Below are positions 1-11,864 of a stretch of DNA of 64,000 nt, piece by piece. The position numbers and the translations under genes are program-made. Positions within the stretch are counted from its first letter, which is position 1. Every line of letters begins with the position of its first letter. A model generated the notes under the pieces. The model saw nothing but the letters and a program-made list of their open reading frames with translations. It did not search any database and was not told the DNA's origin. Source of the DNA: Ariolimax columbianus (taxonomy: Eukaryota > Mollusca > Gastropoda > Stylommatophora > Arionidae). The DNA is taken from contig JAVGWX010000013.1 in NCBI GenBank assembly GCA_036924085.1, positions 61,998,157 to 62,062,156 of the forward strand, in the 5' to 3' direction.

Positions 1-385
1 AAAACCGGCCTACAGTGTCTCGAAGAGAGAAGAATTCGTGGGGACTTGATACAGGTTTATAAGATGATCAGAGGAATCGATAAATTACACTATAACAAGT
101 TTTTTTAAAAATATAGCCACCTACAATAACACGAGGGCATAGCTACAAGCTGACTAAAGAGAGGTCTAGGTTAGATATTAGAAAATATTTTTTAGTCAGA
201 GAGTGGTGTCTGCTTGGAATGCATTGCCAGGGGAGGTAGTGGAGGCAGGGACAGTTAATGCATTTAAGAATAAACTGGATGCGCATAGCTTTTAGAGCAA
301 GGTGATGTAAATGTAACTGGTTGTATACAGACTCTGCAGGGTCTTCTAAACCAGTATAAAGACGTTAAGTTAAGTATGCCAATTA
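1..385 (+). mobile_element. LINE-A (CR1/Jockey-like) ORF2 C-terminus and 3' end
   Basis: Broken reading frame: EERRIRGDLIQVYKMIRGID early on, then after frame changes VVSAWNALPGEVVEAGTVNA and a TAG at 293-295. This is the typical C-terminus of CR1/Jockey-superfamily reverse transcriptase polyproteins. The 3' UTR carries the inverted-repeat motif around AGACTCTGCAGGGTCT and ends in TTAAGTTAAG. Truncated at the window edge. Confidence 0.75.
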
Positions 386-472
386 TGAAATAGAGTGGAT
401 CAAACAAGAAATGGTCAATATGCACACAGGAAAAAACTAACGAAACATGAAACAAATAGATATCAAGGGACA

Positions 473-822
473 CGGGATCAAGATGCCGAGCAGCGCATGA
501 GCTGCAGTGGTTAGCGACCCATAGCCGACTGCTAGTGTCAGGGCCAGCGAACCAGAGCTGCCAAGACCCTTCTACACCTCCACGCGGTGATCCTGGATAA
601 CAGGCTGCAGCAGGGCAGACTGGCTAAGGAGAAGGGATCGAAGAGGGAATGCTAACACGGTACTAAAAAAATGCTTGCTGAAGTCGGATGTGTTGGACCA
701 AAAGGTACAAATATCGCAGTCAAGCTGTAAACTACGACAACGCATTTCGTTCTCTAGACTACATTCAGCTACTTAAGCCCTTTCAGGGTTTGGTAGCGGG
801 AGATTGAGAACGAACGAAGCCA
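473..822 (+). mobile_element. SINE-B copy (~350 bp)
   Basis: Reads from the head (GATCAAGATGCCGAGCAGC) to the tail (GAGATTGAGAACGAACGAAG). The same ~350-bp unit recurs more than ten times on both strands of this window. An A-box-like stretch, GAGCTGCAGTGGTTAGCG, lies near the head; no convincing B box was found, so the tRNA origin is uncertain. Confidence 0.75.
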
Positions 823-829
823 TGAAGCA

Positions 830-1215
830 TTCTGCGCTAGTATTCTGAACAGATACAACACCTCATTTAAATGAGTTCAATTAGAAGCTGTAAGAAGGGG
901 GTGAGACTATTCCAACCTTATATGGCCATGTAAGCGACTATCGAAGAAAAAAGTCAAAATTTTCAAGATAAGCCTAGAAAAAAACAACAGTTTAGCTCAT
1001 TTCCCTTCATTCTTGGATTTATCGTAGACGACTGTGAAACGGAAATATTTACAAGCATAGACGTCAAAGATAAACATTATCTAGGAAGAATTTAATGCAA
1101 GATCAAAGAGCTTGATTGGAAGCAATACACTTTTTAGAAATCCACTAAGTGTGATAATTGAAGACCATGACCCTCAACTGCAACTATATGACATGCGACC
1201 AGAATTTGTTTCTTG
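830..1215. other. No gene recognised
   Basis: AT-rich sequence with stops in all frames. No repeat family of this window was recognised here. Confidence 0.4.
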
Positions 1216-1219
1216 CAAA

Positions 1220-1365
1220 GACAAAGGTCGCCGTCCATCGTAGACATTGATGGCATAATTAATTTTGCTAGATATATTTTTAGTAAGGATTAACTGCGCT
1301 ACATTTTATCCTCACTCTCTCGTCTCGTGCCGTCCGACCCCAGTGGCAAGTCAAGGATAACACGA
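1220..1365 (+). repeat. Dispersed repeat shared with 26490-26635
   Basis: Both copies share GTAAGGATTAACTGCGCTAC and GACCCCAGTGGCAAGTCAA with similar spacing. Class unknown. Confidence 0.6.
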
Positions 1366-1519
1366 CTACGGGACATAGGTCATTTCCTCATAGAGCTTTT
1401 TTTCGTTGTCTATGAGTTGGTTATCGTTGGGACAAGAACGCAGATCAGTTAAACATCCCTCTTGTTTCCAAGTAAATGCTGCCAAGTCATAATACAACTA
1501 GTATACTAAGCAGCATTTG

Positions 1520-2245
1520 CCACTGGGAGACGCTGCAGCAACTTCAGTGCCGAAGCCAGTGCCCTGAGACAAGCAGCTGAAACCCTTTTAGACCATTAGG
1601 ACCAGGCAGAAAAGCAAGTGGTCATTTTCACAAACGCCCTCTCAGTGTTAATGGCGCCCAAGAACCAGCACAAAAATGAACTCGGTGCTCTGGCAGACTC
1701 GCTCAAACACCTGTTCCAGAGCTTGCAAAAAAAGCACAGTCCAGTGGATACCAGCCCACTGCAACATTCCAGGCAACGAGGAGGCGGACAGACTCACCAG
1801 AGAGGGAGGAATGCTGCAGCAGAGTGATACAGAAATCACATACAATGAGACAAAAGTATTGATCAGGGCAACGTATAGGGCAAAAGGGAAAGAAGACCAC
1901 ACTGGCCACATAGAAAATGATGCCTACCATCAACTCTCCAGGCGAGACCAGAAGATAATTATCCGGCTACGCAACGTGTCACACCAGACTTAGATGTCAT
2001 CTGTACAACAAGTTCAAGATTGGCACTACAGACCTTTGGGCCTGCGGCACAGCCCCCATTAAGGCAGAACTTATTTTGCAGTCCTGTCCACTGTTTACCA
2101 ACAAAAGAAGTAGCATTTGGCAACAACCAGTATCCTTCAACGAGAAGCTGTACGGAATCGTACAGAGCCTTGAGTCGACTACTGCCTTCGTTTCAGTGAA
2201 GTTGACGTCTGAAGGTGAACGAGGAAGAAGAAGAAGAAGATAATA
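1520..2245 (+). mobile_element. LINE-H remnant: RNase H domain and C-terminal CxC region, (GAA)n tail
   Basis: RNase H-like sequence: FSAEASALRQAAETLL, then VVIFTNALSVL, then after a frameshift VQWIPAHCNIPGNEEADRLT, followed by the ENDAYHQLSRRDQK segment typical of I/Jockey-type LINE polyproteins. The usual catalytic Asp of FTDALSVL is Asn here. The element ends in GAAGAAGAAGAAG at about 2222-2240. Inactive remnant. Confidence 0.8.
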
Positions 2246-2249
2246 CAAC

Positions 2250-2690
2250 TACTGAGGCCTTTCTTGGGTTTGACAAGTTGACCAACGAGATGGAATCTGA
2301 TGGAGAAGTCGACACCAGCCTCGGACAGCTCTTAGCTGCCACGTTCACTCCGAAAGAATGTGGAGCTAGCTACAACTTTTGTGATCTGGACCTTGTCGGG
2401 TAAATGTATCACATTTAGCTCTTCTATATCGGTGCTGTACGTTCCAGTTCACTGGCTACCAGAGCCATCCTCTTTTCTGGTCTTTCGACATTGGTGAGGT
2501 CTTGTTACGTTCCACATCTTGAAGGCTTGTACCTACTGTGTTTTTTCTTTCTTTGCTTTTGTTCGAACGTATTGGTAGGATTCCCTACAGCTGGTCTGGG
2601 CAAGTCAAAACATAATATTTTTAGGACGTCTTTTCTAGCTCCTTCCTTTTGTCTTCTGAGCTGATCAGATTATATCTACAAGGGGCTCCT
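2250..2690. other. No gene recognised
   Basis: Short open frames only. Nothing in them matches a family I know. Confidence 0.35.
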
Positions 2691-2696
2691 CAGGAT

Positions 2697-2936
2697 GTTT
2701 TTTTTTAATGTTTTTTTTTTCGTTCGCATATTTCTCTAATTCCCAAGGCGGTGTACGTTGCACTGTGGTTTTTATTTTGGGCTTGTTGGCCCAGTGCATC
2801 CGACTTCAGCATACATTTTATATAAGGGCATGCTCCCTCCTGCATTTTCTAAGGGTTTGCTACCCCGGGATAACGGCCGGTGCTGTGATGTGGATCGAAC
2901 CCAACACCTTCTGGTTGTGAGCCCACGTCGTCCCCG
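2697..2936 (-). mobile_element. SINE-A (tRNA-derived), 8-bp target-site duplication
   Basis: Degraded member of the tRNA-headed SINE seen intact at 29834-30085. The head is at the right end and the poly-A side at the left. Flanked by CTCAGGAT at 2689-2696 and 2937-2944. Confidence 0.75.
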
Positions 2937-3039
2937 CTCAGGATCTGAAGGTACTGCCTAATTCCGCTGTGGCTTCTAGTACAAGTGAAGCGTGACCACA
3001 CGGCCTGATCCGACTGTGTCCATGTTTGTGGCTTCAGCT

Positions 3040-3320
3040 TCAGCGTTACACAGTTAAAGTTTGACTAAAAGCCTTTGGTATAACATACGACATATGGGAA
3101 TCTGAAGCTCAAGGACGAACAGCTTTGCACACATCTCTTCGTGACGATGGAACGTCATGCGAGGCATCTATAAAAACAGCAACTGGACAACGGGGACAGG
3201 CTAGAAAAGCCGTGAAATGAAGACTTCACATCAGGAGTACATTCCGTGCCCACAATGCCCGAGGTATATCCAGACTCACGCCGGGCTCCTCAGTCACCTT
3301 CGAACTCTTCGACTGATTGA
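3040..3320 (+). mobile_element. LINE-B C-terminal zinc-finger remnant
   Basis: One frame gives CPQCPRYIQTHAGLLSHLRT, a C2H2-like finger at the C-terminus of LINE-B polyproteins, with a degraded upstream RT tail. A reverse-strand relative is at 34365-34680. Confidence 0.65.
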
Positions 3321-3474
3321 ACATATTCCACAGGAATGAACAAATAGAGTGGTCCTCAAAACACGTAATGAACAAACATCGTCATCATGATCAACGTATT
3401 ATTCGGAAGCTACAGGTTTAGATATATTGTTTTGTACAGCAAGTCGATGTTATATTTTATTTCGCGTGAGCTTA

Positions 3475-4290
3475 TCTTGTTTGAGGCTTGAGATGGCTTG
3501 GAGTACGCTCATTGAGGCTGTCTTGTTTGAGGATTGAGATGGCCTGGAGTACGCTCATTGAGGCTGTCTTGTTTGAGGCTTGAAATGGCCTGGAGTACGC
3601 TCATTGAGGCTGTCTTGTTTGAGGCTTGAAATGGCCTGGAGTACGCTCATTGAGGCTGTCTTGTTTGAGGCTTGAAATGGCCTAGAGTACGCTCATTGAG
3701 GCTGTCTTGTTTGAGGTTTGAAATGGCCTGGAGTACGCTCATTGAGGCTGTCTTGTTTGAGGCTTGAAATGGCTTGGACTACGCTCATTGAGGCTGTCTT
3801 GTTTGAGACTTGAAATGGCTTGGAGTACGCTCATTGAGGCTGTCTTGTTTGAGGCTTGAGATCGCTTGGAGTACGCTCATTGAGGCTGTCTTATTTGTGG
3901 CTTGAGATAGCTTGGAGTACGCTCATTGAGGCTGTCTTGTTTGAGGCTTGAGATAGCTTGGAGTACGCTCATTGAGGCTGTCTTGTTTGTGGCTTGAGAT
4001 AGCTTGGAGTACGCTCATTGAGGCTGTCTTGTTTGTGGCTTGAGATAGCTTGGAGCACGCTCATTGAGGCTGTCTTGTTTGTGGCTTGAGATAGCTTGGA
4101 GTACGCTCATTGAGGCCGTCTTGTTTGAGGCTTGAAATGACTTGGAGTACGCTCATTGAGGTTGTCTTGTTTGAGGCTTGAGATGACTTGGAGTACGCTC
4201 ATTGAGGCTGTCTTGTTTGAGGCTTGAGATGACTTGGAGTACGCTCATTGAGGCTGTCTTGTTTGAGGCTTGAGATGACTTGGAGTATGC
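3475..4290 (+). repeat. Minisatellite, 46-bp unit, ~17-18 copies
   Basis: Units contain TCTTGTTTGAGGCTTGAGAT and TGGAGTACGCTCATTGAGGC; 46-bp spacing was measured between 3521 and 3567. Copies vary at a few positions (GAGG/GTGG, GAAATGG/GAGATAG). Non-coding. Confidence 0.93.
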
Positions 4291-4294
4291 ACCT

Positions 4295-4760
4295 GGAGTC
4301 TGTTAGAATAACCGTTGTTCTTGTAGTTGTCTTTTGACTTATAAAAATCTGAGTTGTCGTAGAGTAGATGCTGTTGTTCACACGGTACAGAAAATGAAAA
4401 TTATGTAAATTGTGATATAAGAGAATACAAGAATAAATGTTAATGATGAATTTATCTTCTCGTTTTCTATGCCGCCATTGTTGTTGTTGGAAGTCAATCG
4501 TGCTGAGGTAATTTAAGTCTTGTTTATATTTCTTTGGTGTCGGGTTACAGTGGCTCTTCTTTCACCATGAGGCATACTGGTTGAAGTGTAGTTCGAGACT
4601 CTTCAATCAGATCACACTATACGGATTACAGTTACGATCCCTTCCTCGTTGACCAGAGTACTGTGACACAGTTTGTTTCCATAAGCCATATAACAAAATG
4701 AGATGGGTTATCTTCGTTCCCACTTATATGTGGTACAAGAAAACCAACATATTTTCATTG
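4295..4760. other. No gene recognised
   Basis: Unique-looking AT-rich sequence between the 46-bp array and a SINE. No coding signal seen. Confidence 0.35.
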
Positions 4761-4767
4761 ACAACTC

Positions 4768-5115
4768 TTCTTCTTCTTCTTCTTCTTCTTCTTCTGCTTC
4801 TTATTCGTTCTCAATCACTCGCTACCAAATCATGAGAAGAGCGTTGTAAGTAGCAAGATGTTGTCCGGAGAACGGAATGCGTTGTGTTGTAGTTTACAGC
4901 TTGACTGCGATATTTACACCTTTCGGTCCGACACATCCGACTTTAGCAGGCATTTTTGAGTACCGGGTTACTTTCCTTCTTCGATCCCCTCTTCTTAGCC
5001 AGTCTGCCCTATTGCAACCTGCTATCCGGGATCACCACGTGGAGGTGTAGAAGGGTCTAGCAGTTAGCTACTGGTCGATGACCACTGCAGCTCATGCACG
5101 GCTCAATACCTTGAT
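4768..5115 (-). mobile_element. SINE-B copy with long (CTT)n tail
   Basis: Inverted relative to the copy at 473. The tail side is a (CTT)n run at about 4768-4795, that is (GAA)n in element sense. The head ends at about 5110 near CTTGATCCC. Confidence 0.75.
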
Positions 5116-5139
5116 CCCATCAGCTAATCCAGGGAAAGA

Positions 5140-6125
5140 ATAATAACCAAAAGTAATGAAATAACAACCAGATTTAATGAAATAACAACCAAAATTAATG
5201 AAATAACCAGATTTAATGAAATAACAACCAAAATTAATGAAATAACAAACAGATTTAATGAAATAACCAAAATTAATGAAATAACAACCAAAAGTAATGA
5301 AATGACAAACCAAAATTAATGAAATAACCAAAATTAATGAAATAACAAGAATTAATGAAATAACAACCAAAATTAATGAAATAACAACCACAAGTAATGA
5401 AATAACAACCAGATTTAATGAAATAACAACCAAAATTAATGAAATAACAACCAGATTTAATGAAATAACAACCAAAATCAATGAAATAACAACCAAAAGT
5501 AATGAAATAACAACCAGATTTAATAAAATAACAACCAAAATTAATTAAATAACCCGATTTAATGAAATAACCAAAATTAATGAAATAACAACCAAAAGTA
5601 ATGAAATAACAACCAAAATTAATGAAATAACAACCAAAATTAATGAAATAACCAGATTGAATGAAATAACAACCAAAATTAATGAAATAACAACCAAAAG
5701 TAATGAAATAACAACCAAAATTAATGAAATAACAACCAAAATTAATGAAATAACCAGATTTAATGAAATAACAACCAAAATTAATGAAATAACAACCAAA
5801 AGTAATGAAATAACAACCAAAATTAATGAAATAACAACCAAAATTAATGAAATAACCAAAATTAATTAAATAACAACCACAATTAATGAAATAACAACAA
5901 AAATTAATGAAATAACCAAAATTAATGAAATAACAACCACAATTAATGAAATAACAACAAAAATTAATGAAATAACCAAAATTAATGAAATAACAACCAC
6001 AATTAATGAAATAACAACAAAAATTAATGAAATAACCAAAATTAATGAAATAACAACCAAAATTAATGAAATAACAACCAAAATTAATGAAATAACAACC
6101 AGATTTAATGAAATAACCAGAATTG
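5140..6125 (+). repeat. Minisatellite, 18/21-bp units (AAATAACAACCAAAATTAATG)
   Basis: About 50 units of 15-21 bp built on AATGAAATAAC-AACCAAAATT. All unit lengths are multiples of three, so several frames stay open on both strands for up to 311 codons. These open frames have only repeat composition and should not be called genes. A GA run (6170-6195) follows. Confidence 0.95.
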
Positions 6126-6164
6126 CACTGGCAAAGAAGACATTTAGAAAGGAGAAAAAAAAAG

Positions 6165-6167
<3 letters not shown>

Positions 6168-6196
<29 letters not shown>
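6168..6196 (+). repeat. (GA)n microsatellite
   Basis: Uninterrupted AG dinucleotides from about 6171 to 6195. Confidence 0.95.
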
Positions 6197-6200
<4 letters not shown>

Positions 6201-6349
6201 AATAACAAGTAGAGTTAGTATGACACTACGGAAAATAATCCTGACCACATACATTTAGTCTGTTGTAAGGTTCTGAAACATGGACAATAAATTGAAAGAG
6301 ATGAGAAATACTTTAGAGATTTTGAGAGAGTTAATGGTAAAGCTAAAGG

Positions 6350-6590
6350 TAGCCCTATAACAGACACTGCCATCAGGGGTGAGGTGTTTGAGCCGTCATT
6401 GTGAGGTGGGGTGGCCAGTTCCCTTCCTGTCTGCCTTTTTCCTTCCCTAGTCGTCAGTCAGGCACCTATTTTAAGCTGGGTCGACTGGAGCTGCCGGGAG
6501 CAGGAGCTAGACCCCGTACCTTTATCACGAAAGGCGAGTGCTTTACCACTACACTATTCAGCGCAGTGGTGTTACCAGAATCAGAATAAA
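6350..6590 (-). mobile_element. SINE-D-like repeat (tRNA-like head at right)
   Basis: In reverse the right end reads GTAGTGGTAAAGCACTCGCC, an A-box-like tRNA head. The body shares GTCAGTCAGGCACCTATTT with 16200-16340, 24000-24060 and 55255-55550. Confidence 0.55.
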
Positions 6591-6647
6591 GCGAGCTGAT
6601 AGTGAGACAGTCAAACGAAATGGTGCAAGCTGTAGCGGGAGAAGAAA

Positions 6648-7075
6648 GTCACAAACCAGTCCCAGGACTGAAAGACTTGATGATGATGTGGTCGGAGTCA
6701 CAAATCAGTCCAAGATGACCGAATGACTTGATGATGGTGGGGTCGGAGTCACAAACCAGTCCCAGGACAGAATGACTTGATGATGGTGGGGTCGAAGTCA
6801 CAAACCAGTCCAACATGTCTGAATGACTTGATGATAATGGGGTTGGAGTCACAAACCAGTCCAACATGACTGAATGACCTGATGATGATGTGGTCGGAGT
6901 CACAAACCAGTCCTATGACTGAATGACTTGATCATGATGTGGTCGGAGTCACAAACCAGTCCAACATGACTGAATGACTTGATCATGATGTGGTCAGAAT
7001 CATAAGCCAGTCCAACATGACTGAATGACTTATTGATGGTGGAGTCGGAGTCATAAACCAGTCCAAGATGACTAA
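6648..7075 (+). repeat. Minisatellite, ~49-51-bp unit, ~8 copies
   Basis: Units contain GTCACAAACCAGTCC and GAATGACTTGATGATG; spacings of 49 and 51 bp were measured for the first copies. Moderately diverged. Confidence 0.9.
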
Positions 7076-7079
7076 GTTG

Positions 7080-7518
7080 TGTGTGGCTGCTAAAATATTA
7101 AGAGTTGTTGAAAATAACAACATTACATCAACATTTTGTTTGTTTCTTATTTTTGACCGATCTTTTCATTTGTTATTAACAAATACTGGATTACTGGACA
7201 ACCCGTTCTTTGGCGGCAGTTAACAAATAGCGAAGCGTAATTTTAGGGTAAGCTGAGTCATGAACGTAAATGGGCACTCATATTACGATATCGAAAAATG
7301 TTGAAAAGTACTTCGTGTTTGTGCTGACTGTCGGTGTATTTCTGCGCAGTTGTCCACGTTTTCTTGTACAGCAGTTTTTGTTCCATTTCTGAAAAAAATA
7401 TCAATCACCCTCTCCTTTAACACATTATCTTGAGCGCACTTACAAAAAAGTTTCTTTTCTTTTGAAATAGTAGCCAGATTATTATTCGTCATAGAATTAG
7501 GCAGATATTTGAATTCTT
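7080..7518. other. No gene recognised
   Basis: No repeat family or coding motif was recognised between the minisatellite and SINE-B. Confidence 0.35.
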
Positions 7519-7534
7519 TTCAATATACTCATTG

Positions 7535-7877
7535 GGCAGCGTATGAGCTGCAGTGGTCAGCGACCCATAGCTGACTGCTAGCGTCAGGGCCAGTGAACCA
7601 GAACTGCCAAGACTCTTCTACACCTCCACGCGGTGATCCTGGATAACAGGCTACAGCAGGGCAGACTGGCCAAGGAGAAGGGATCGAAGAGGGAATGCTA
7701 ACCCGGTATTAAAAAATTATTGCCGAAGTCGGATGTGTTGGATCACAAGGTGCAAATATCGTAGTCAAGCTGTAAACTACGACACAACGCATTCCGTTCT
7801 CTGGGATACATTCTGCTACGTAAGCCCTTTCAGGGTTTGGTAGTGGGAGATTGAGAACGAACAAAGCTAAGCCAAGC
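7535..7877 (+). mobile_element. SINE-B with perfect 14-bp target-site duplication
   Basis: A 343-bp insert flanked by CAATATACTCATTG at 7521-7534 and 7878-7891. Slightly 5'-truncated (starts GGCAGCGTATGAGC) and ends in GCTAAGCCAAGC. The duplication shows that this unit moves as a retroposon. Confidence 0.9.
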
Positions 7878-7959
7878 CAATATACTCATTGAACATTCTG
7901 TAGTAGACGGGCTCGTTGGAATATTGACAATCAGTTGAAGAAACTTGCTCGTCTGTTCA

Positions 7960-8800
7960 TAAACTGTTTTTAGAATGCATTCGATGGTCTGGGCACGTCG
8001 TGGCATCAGCGTCAAGACCAAACTCAAAGTCTACCGTGCAACCATCATTCCAACCCTACTATACGCTTGCGAAAGCTGGACTGTATACTCTGGACATGCA
8101 AAGAGGTTAAACCACTTTCACACAGGTTGCTTGAGGCGAATATTCCACATCCTATGGCAAGATCGTGTCACTGACATCGAGGTTCTCTCGAGGGCTAACA
8201 TGCCCAGCATCCATGCACTGCTAGAAAAAGCACGACTAGGATGGGCCGGACACCTCGTCCGTATGTCAGACGAGCGGCTCCTAAAGAAGCTTCTCTACGG
8301 CGAGCTGAGAGAGAGAGATGGCGTGAGAGAGGGCGCCCAAAGAAACGTTTTAAAGACGGTCTGAAGGACTCACTAAAAAGTTGCCAGATAGACATTGACA
8401 CCTGGGAATGTCTTGCGCAAAACAGATCTGACTGGAGAAGCGCAGTCAGATCGGGTGTAGCTGCCGGTGAAGACGACCGTGTTGTGAAAGCCCAGAACAG
8501 ACGCGAAACGCGGAAATCCCGAGCAGTGGGAACACCATCCCCTTCTACAAACCTCGTGTGCCCGATATGTAGCAGATGTTTTCGTGCTCGCATTGGCCTG
8601 TTCAGCCACATGCGCAGCCACACCCAACAGGGAAATCTGTGACAAGGATGATGTCGGCGGTCCTCATCGACAACGATGGTCAGCTATTATTATCTACAAT
8701 GAAATCCAATAATTCAATGCAAGGTTTGGATTTGTCTTCAGAGCTGTGTATATTTACCAGTTAATTGTGTAGTGTTATAATAAAGTTAAACACCTTAGGG
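7960..8800 (+). mobile_element. LINE-B 3' part: RT C-terminal region, C2H2 finger, 3' UTR
   Basis: The frame from about 7975 reads RRGISVKTKLKVYRATIIPT, LLYACESWTVY, GHAKRLNHFHTGCLRRIFHI, WAGHLVRMSDERLLKKLLYG. A frameshift near 8320 moves to RGRPKKRFKDGLKDSLKSC and the finger CPICSRCFRARIGLFSHMRS H, ending TGA at 8640-8642. This is the widespread endonuclease/RT LINE whose fragments are often annotated as craniofacial development protein 2-like or reverse transcriptase. 5'-truncated and frameshifted. Confidence 0.85.
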
Positions 8801-9510
8801 TATGTGTTTTTTAAATTGACGGTCATGGAAATATTTTTTGAACTACGTACATTTTGCATGGCTTAAGAGTTCAACAAATGCAAATTCATCAAAGTTTGGA
8901 GAATCGTTCATCTAACTGGACTCAGATAGAGTCAAGAACTTCATTTAACTCAATGAAATAGTAACATTAAAATCGCAATAACTCAATAACTTAACAAAAC
9001 CGCACTAAAATAACATTTGAAATGCATTTTATAATCTTGGAATTAAACACTTTCCGCCAGAGAAGGCATGCCTAATTTGTGGCTTGTTGACTGTGACAAA
9101 AAGTAGCGCCCTAATGACCGTCTCCTGGCTACTAATTCACCCGATTCTCACGCTTTGCTATGCTGGACGCAATCAGCTTACTTTTTCAATAGTAACTGAT
9201 AAATAAAACAAAAATGACCATTCCAATTTCAACTTCTAATTTATTTCACATCTGTTTTATGCAAAATGATGCCTTCTCTAATTCTTCAAAACGGTTTGGG
9301 ATAGCTCAGCCTATCCTGTCTATTCTAACGCTTCGCTACTGTCATATGTTTTCTGCGCACTTAGAATTTTACCTACATTACGCAGAATGTACTTTCTGGA
9401 ATGCAGTTTTGGGTAATGAAGGATAACGTTTGGGAAGCACTGGCCTCTTTTACTGCACCGTAGCCATTCCTTCTGCACTTTCTAGAAGCAGGTGTACCTG
9501 CAGGTGTGCA
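8801..9510. other. No gene recognised
   Basis: AT-rich, multiple stops, no known repeat family. A small open frame at 9214-9426 has no recognisable motif. Confidence 0.35.
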
Positions 9511-9560
9511 GATACAGTAGAACTTCGATTATCCGGCAGATTGCGAGACGTAGACTACGG
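9511..9560 (+). mobile_element. Possible pogo/Tigger-type terminal repeat
   Basis: CAGTAGAACTTCGATTATCC closely resembles the terminal inverted repeat of pogo/Tigger transposons (CAGTAGAACCTCGATTATCC-like). No matching opposite end was found nearby. Confidence 0.45.
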
Positions 9561-9814
9561 AAGATACAATAATAGACGAATAAGGGCGCATTTACGCTTG
9601 AAATATTTTACAATAGTAAATGTAATTTTAAAAAAAAAATCATAATACCTACATACCTGTATAAATATTTAGATGCACATTATTGCAATATCATAAGCAC
9701 CGAAAAAGCGTAAAACATAATAATTGTGCAATACACAATTACATATTAAATTTATTTACCCAAAAATAAAGTTAGGTCACTTTCCTGTGTTCCATTTCTC
9801 TTCTGTCTCTTTTG

Positions 9815-10117
9815 GGTTTAACTGCCAGCGTCAGGACCAATGACCAAGAGCTCCCAATACCCTTCTCCCATTTCCACGTGGTGATTCTGAATAACAGACT
9901 GCAACAGGGGAGACTGGCTAATGAGAAGGGATCAAGAGGGAAGGTTAACCCGGTACCCAAAAATATCATACTGAAGTCGGATGTGTAGAACCGAAAAGTG
10001 TCCTAGTCCAGCTGCAAACTACGACACAGTGTATTCCGTTCTTTGAACTACATCTTGCTACTTGCAAATACATTTTCAGTGTTTGGTAGCGAGAGTTTGA
10101 GAACGAACGAAGAAGAA
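9815..10117 (+). mobile_element. SINE-B copy, 5'-truncated, GAA tail
   Basis: Matches the SINE-B body from about CTGCCAGCGTCAGGACC to GAGAACGAACGAAGAAGAAG. Confidence 0.7.
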
Positions 10118-10119
10118 GA

Positions 10120-10990
10120 CGTTCTTGTACTTTTCTGTGTGGACTGATAATTTCCTAAGTTTTACTGTATAAATGTTGAAGGTTGAACAGAGAGCAAAGT
10201 CAAGGGACATCACTCTGGAAATCTTACAAAACCAACTACTTGATCATTGAGAAGTTTGGAGCAGACTTCATCAAGGCCCATTTCGGTTTAAAACAACATT
10301 TCGAGTGATCCACGAGATTCTTGGTGAAATACAGAACATCATCCAGTAAGATATTGCTATGTACCGTCTTTTAAAGTCGTGATGGTTCACTTTATTTATA
10401 GAAGTAGAGTGAGTCGAAAGAATGCAGGAATGAGGAATGCAGGAATGTCTAGCTTAGGCTAGAGTGCATGTGCATGGTAGGTAGATAGTAGTGCTTTGGA
10501 CTGATTAAAGGTCAGCTCTGGTTAAAAGCTAAATTTTTAGACGCCCATAGAGTCTTAGTAGTCAAATACAAGACATCAGCTAGTAAGATATTATTATTAT
10601 TTACCGTCTTTGTATTTGTGTGACTGGGGTTTAATTGTGAGCGCAGTTTTGATGAAGAGTGAGCAAGTATGAATCAAGGATCGGGCATTGAGATAGGGTT
10701 GTTTCAGTTTAAAAACAAAAAGTGAAGAATACAAGATTTGTCAATTGTGATGAAACAAAAGGTATAATCGAGTAAGATATTATGTACAGTATTCTGTTCT
10801 CAAACTAAAGGGATCGAATCAGCACTTAGTTCTATCGGAGATAGACGATTCTGCATCTACATTCAGGTCCTTTGGTCGTGCTAGATCTATAGTCCTGTCG
10901 TTAGTCCACATTCGTCTATCCAGATCTGGGTGGTGACCCCACATCTTCTACGTCAGCAACAACTCAGGAAAGCCAGCTGCAAACATCAGA
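10120..10990. other. No gene; weak dispersed motif
   Basis: Stretches of the type AGTAAGATATT with a nearby TACCGTCTTT or TACAGTATTC occur near 10345, 10580 and 10770, so an old ~220-bp periodicity is possible. No coding signal. Confidence 0.35.
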
Positions 10991-10994
10991 AATA

Positions 10995-11343
10995 TATATA
11001 TGACTTGGCTTCGTTCGTTCTCAATCTCCCGCTACCAAGCCCTGAAAGGGCTTAAGAAGCAGAATGTAGTCCAGAGAACGGAGTGCGTTGTGTCGTAGTT
11101 TACAGCTGGACTGTGATATTTGCACCTTTCGGTCCAACACATTCGACTTCAGCAAGCATTTTTTGAGTACCGGGTTAGCATTTCCTCTTCGATCCCTTCT
11201 CCTTAGCCAGTCTGCTCTGTTGTAGCCTGTTATCCAGGATCACCGCGTGGAGGTGTAAAAGGGTCTTGGCAGCTATGGTTCGCTGGCCTGACGCTAGCAA
11301 GTCAGCTATTGGTCGCTGACTACTGCAGCTCATGCGCTGCTCA
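10995..11343 (-). mobile_element. SINE-B copy
   Basis: Full-length inverted copy from the CTTGGCTTCGTTCG tail side to the head CTCATGCGCTGCTCAG. Confidence 0.75.
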
Positions 11344-11559
11344 GCCAAATAGATATGTAAGGGATGTTCTAAGTAACAAGAAGAGACAAGGGTCGCAATC
11401 AGACAAGATCTCGAAGCCCAGCGTTTTGCCTTTGCAGACTATTAGTAGAGCAATCTCAACTTTGGTGGCATAGCCATGTCTGCCGATTGAAAAAAGATAA
11501 GCTACCATAGCAGTTATCAGAAGCAAAAAGTCAAGGATTCAGACCCTGAGGACAACCAA

Positions 11560-11850
11560 ACGACTACACCCCAGAGTAGAACAGGAGCGACTAAGAAAGT
11601 AAGGTTGAAGACTCTACACCCCAGGGTAGTAGAGGTGCGACTAAGTAAGTTAGGTTGAAGACTCTACACTCTAGGGTAGAAGAGGAGCGACTAAGTAAGT
11701 AAGGTTGAAGACTCTACACTCTAGGGTAGAAGAGGAGACTAAGTAAGTAACATAGAAGATTCTACACCCCAATGTAGAAGAGTAGTGGTAAAGTAAGTTA
11801 GGTAGAAGTCTCTACACCACAGGGTAAAGAGGAGTTACTAAGTAAGTTGT
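11560..11850 (+). repeat. Minisatellite, ~51-bp unit, ~5-6 copies
   Basis: Units built on GAAGACTCTACACCCCAGGG, AGAGGAGCGACTAAGTAAG and TTAGGTT. Increasingly diverged to the right. Confidence 0.85.
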
Positions 11851-11864
11851 ATTTTACAAGTGAC

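Noticed and set aside
3475..4290. CRISPR-like regular repeats
   Set aside because: The 46-bp units are head-to-tail without unique spacers; this and all other arrays are minisatellites in a eukaryotic genome.
5092..6208. Long open frames (311, 148 and 104 codons) of repeating FINFGCY- or ISLILVV-type residues
   Set aside because: They are translations of an 18/21-bp minisatellite whose unit is a multiple of three; both strands are open at once and no start context or domain is present.
8241..8642. A C2H2 zinc-finger host gene
   Set aside because: The finger is the C-terminal part of LINE-B; upstream sequence in the neighbouring frame is reverse transcriptase and the arrangement recurs at several loci.
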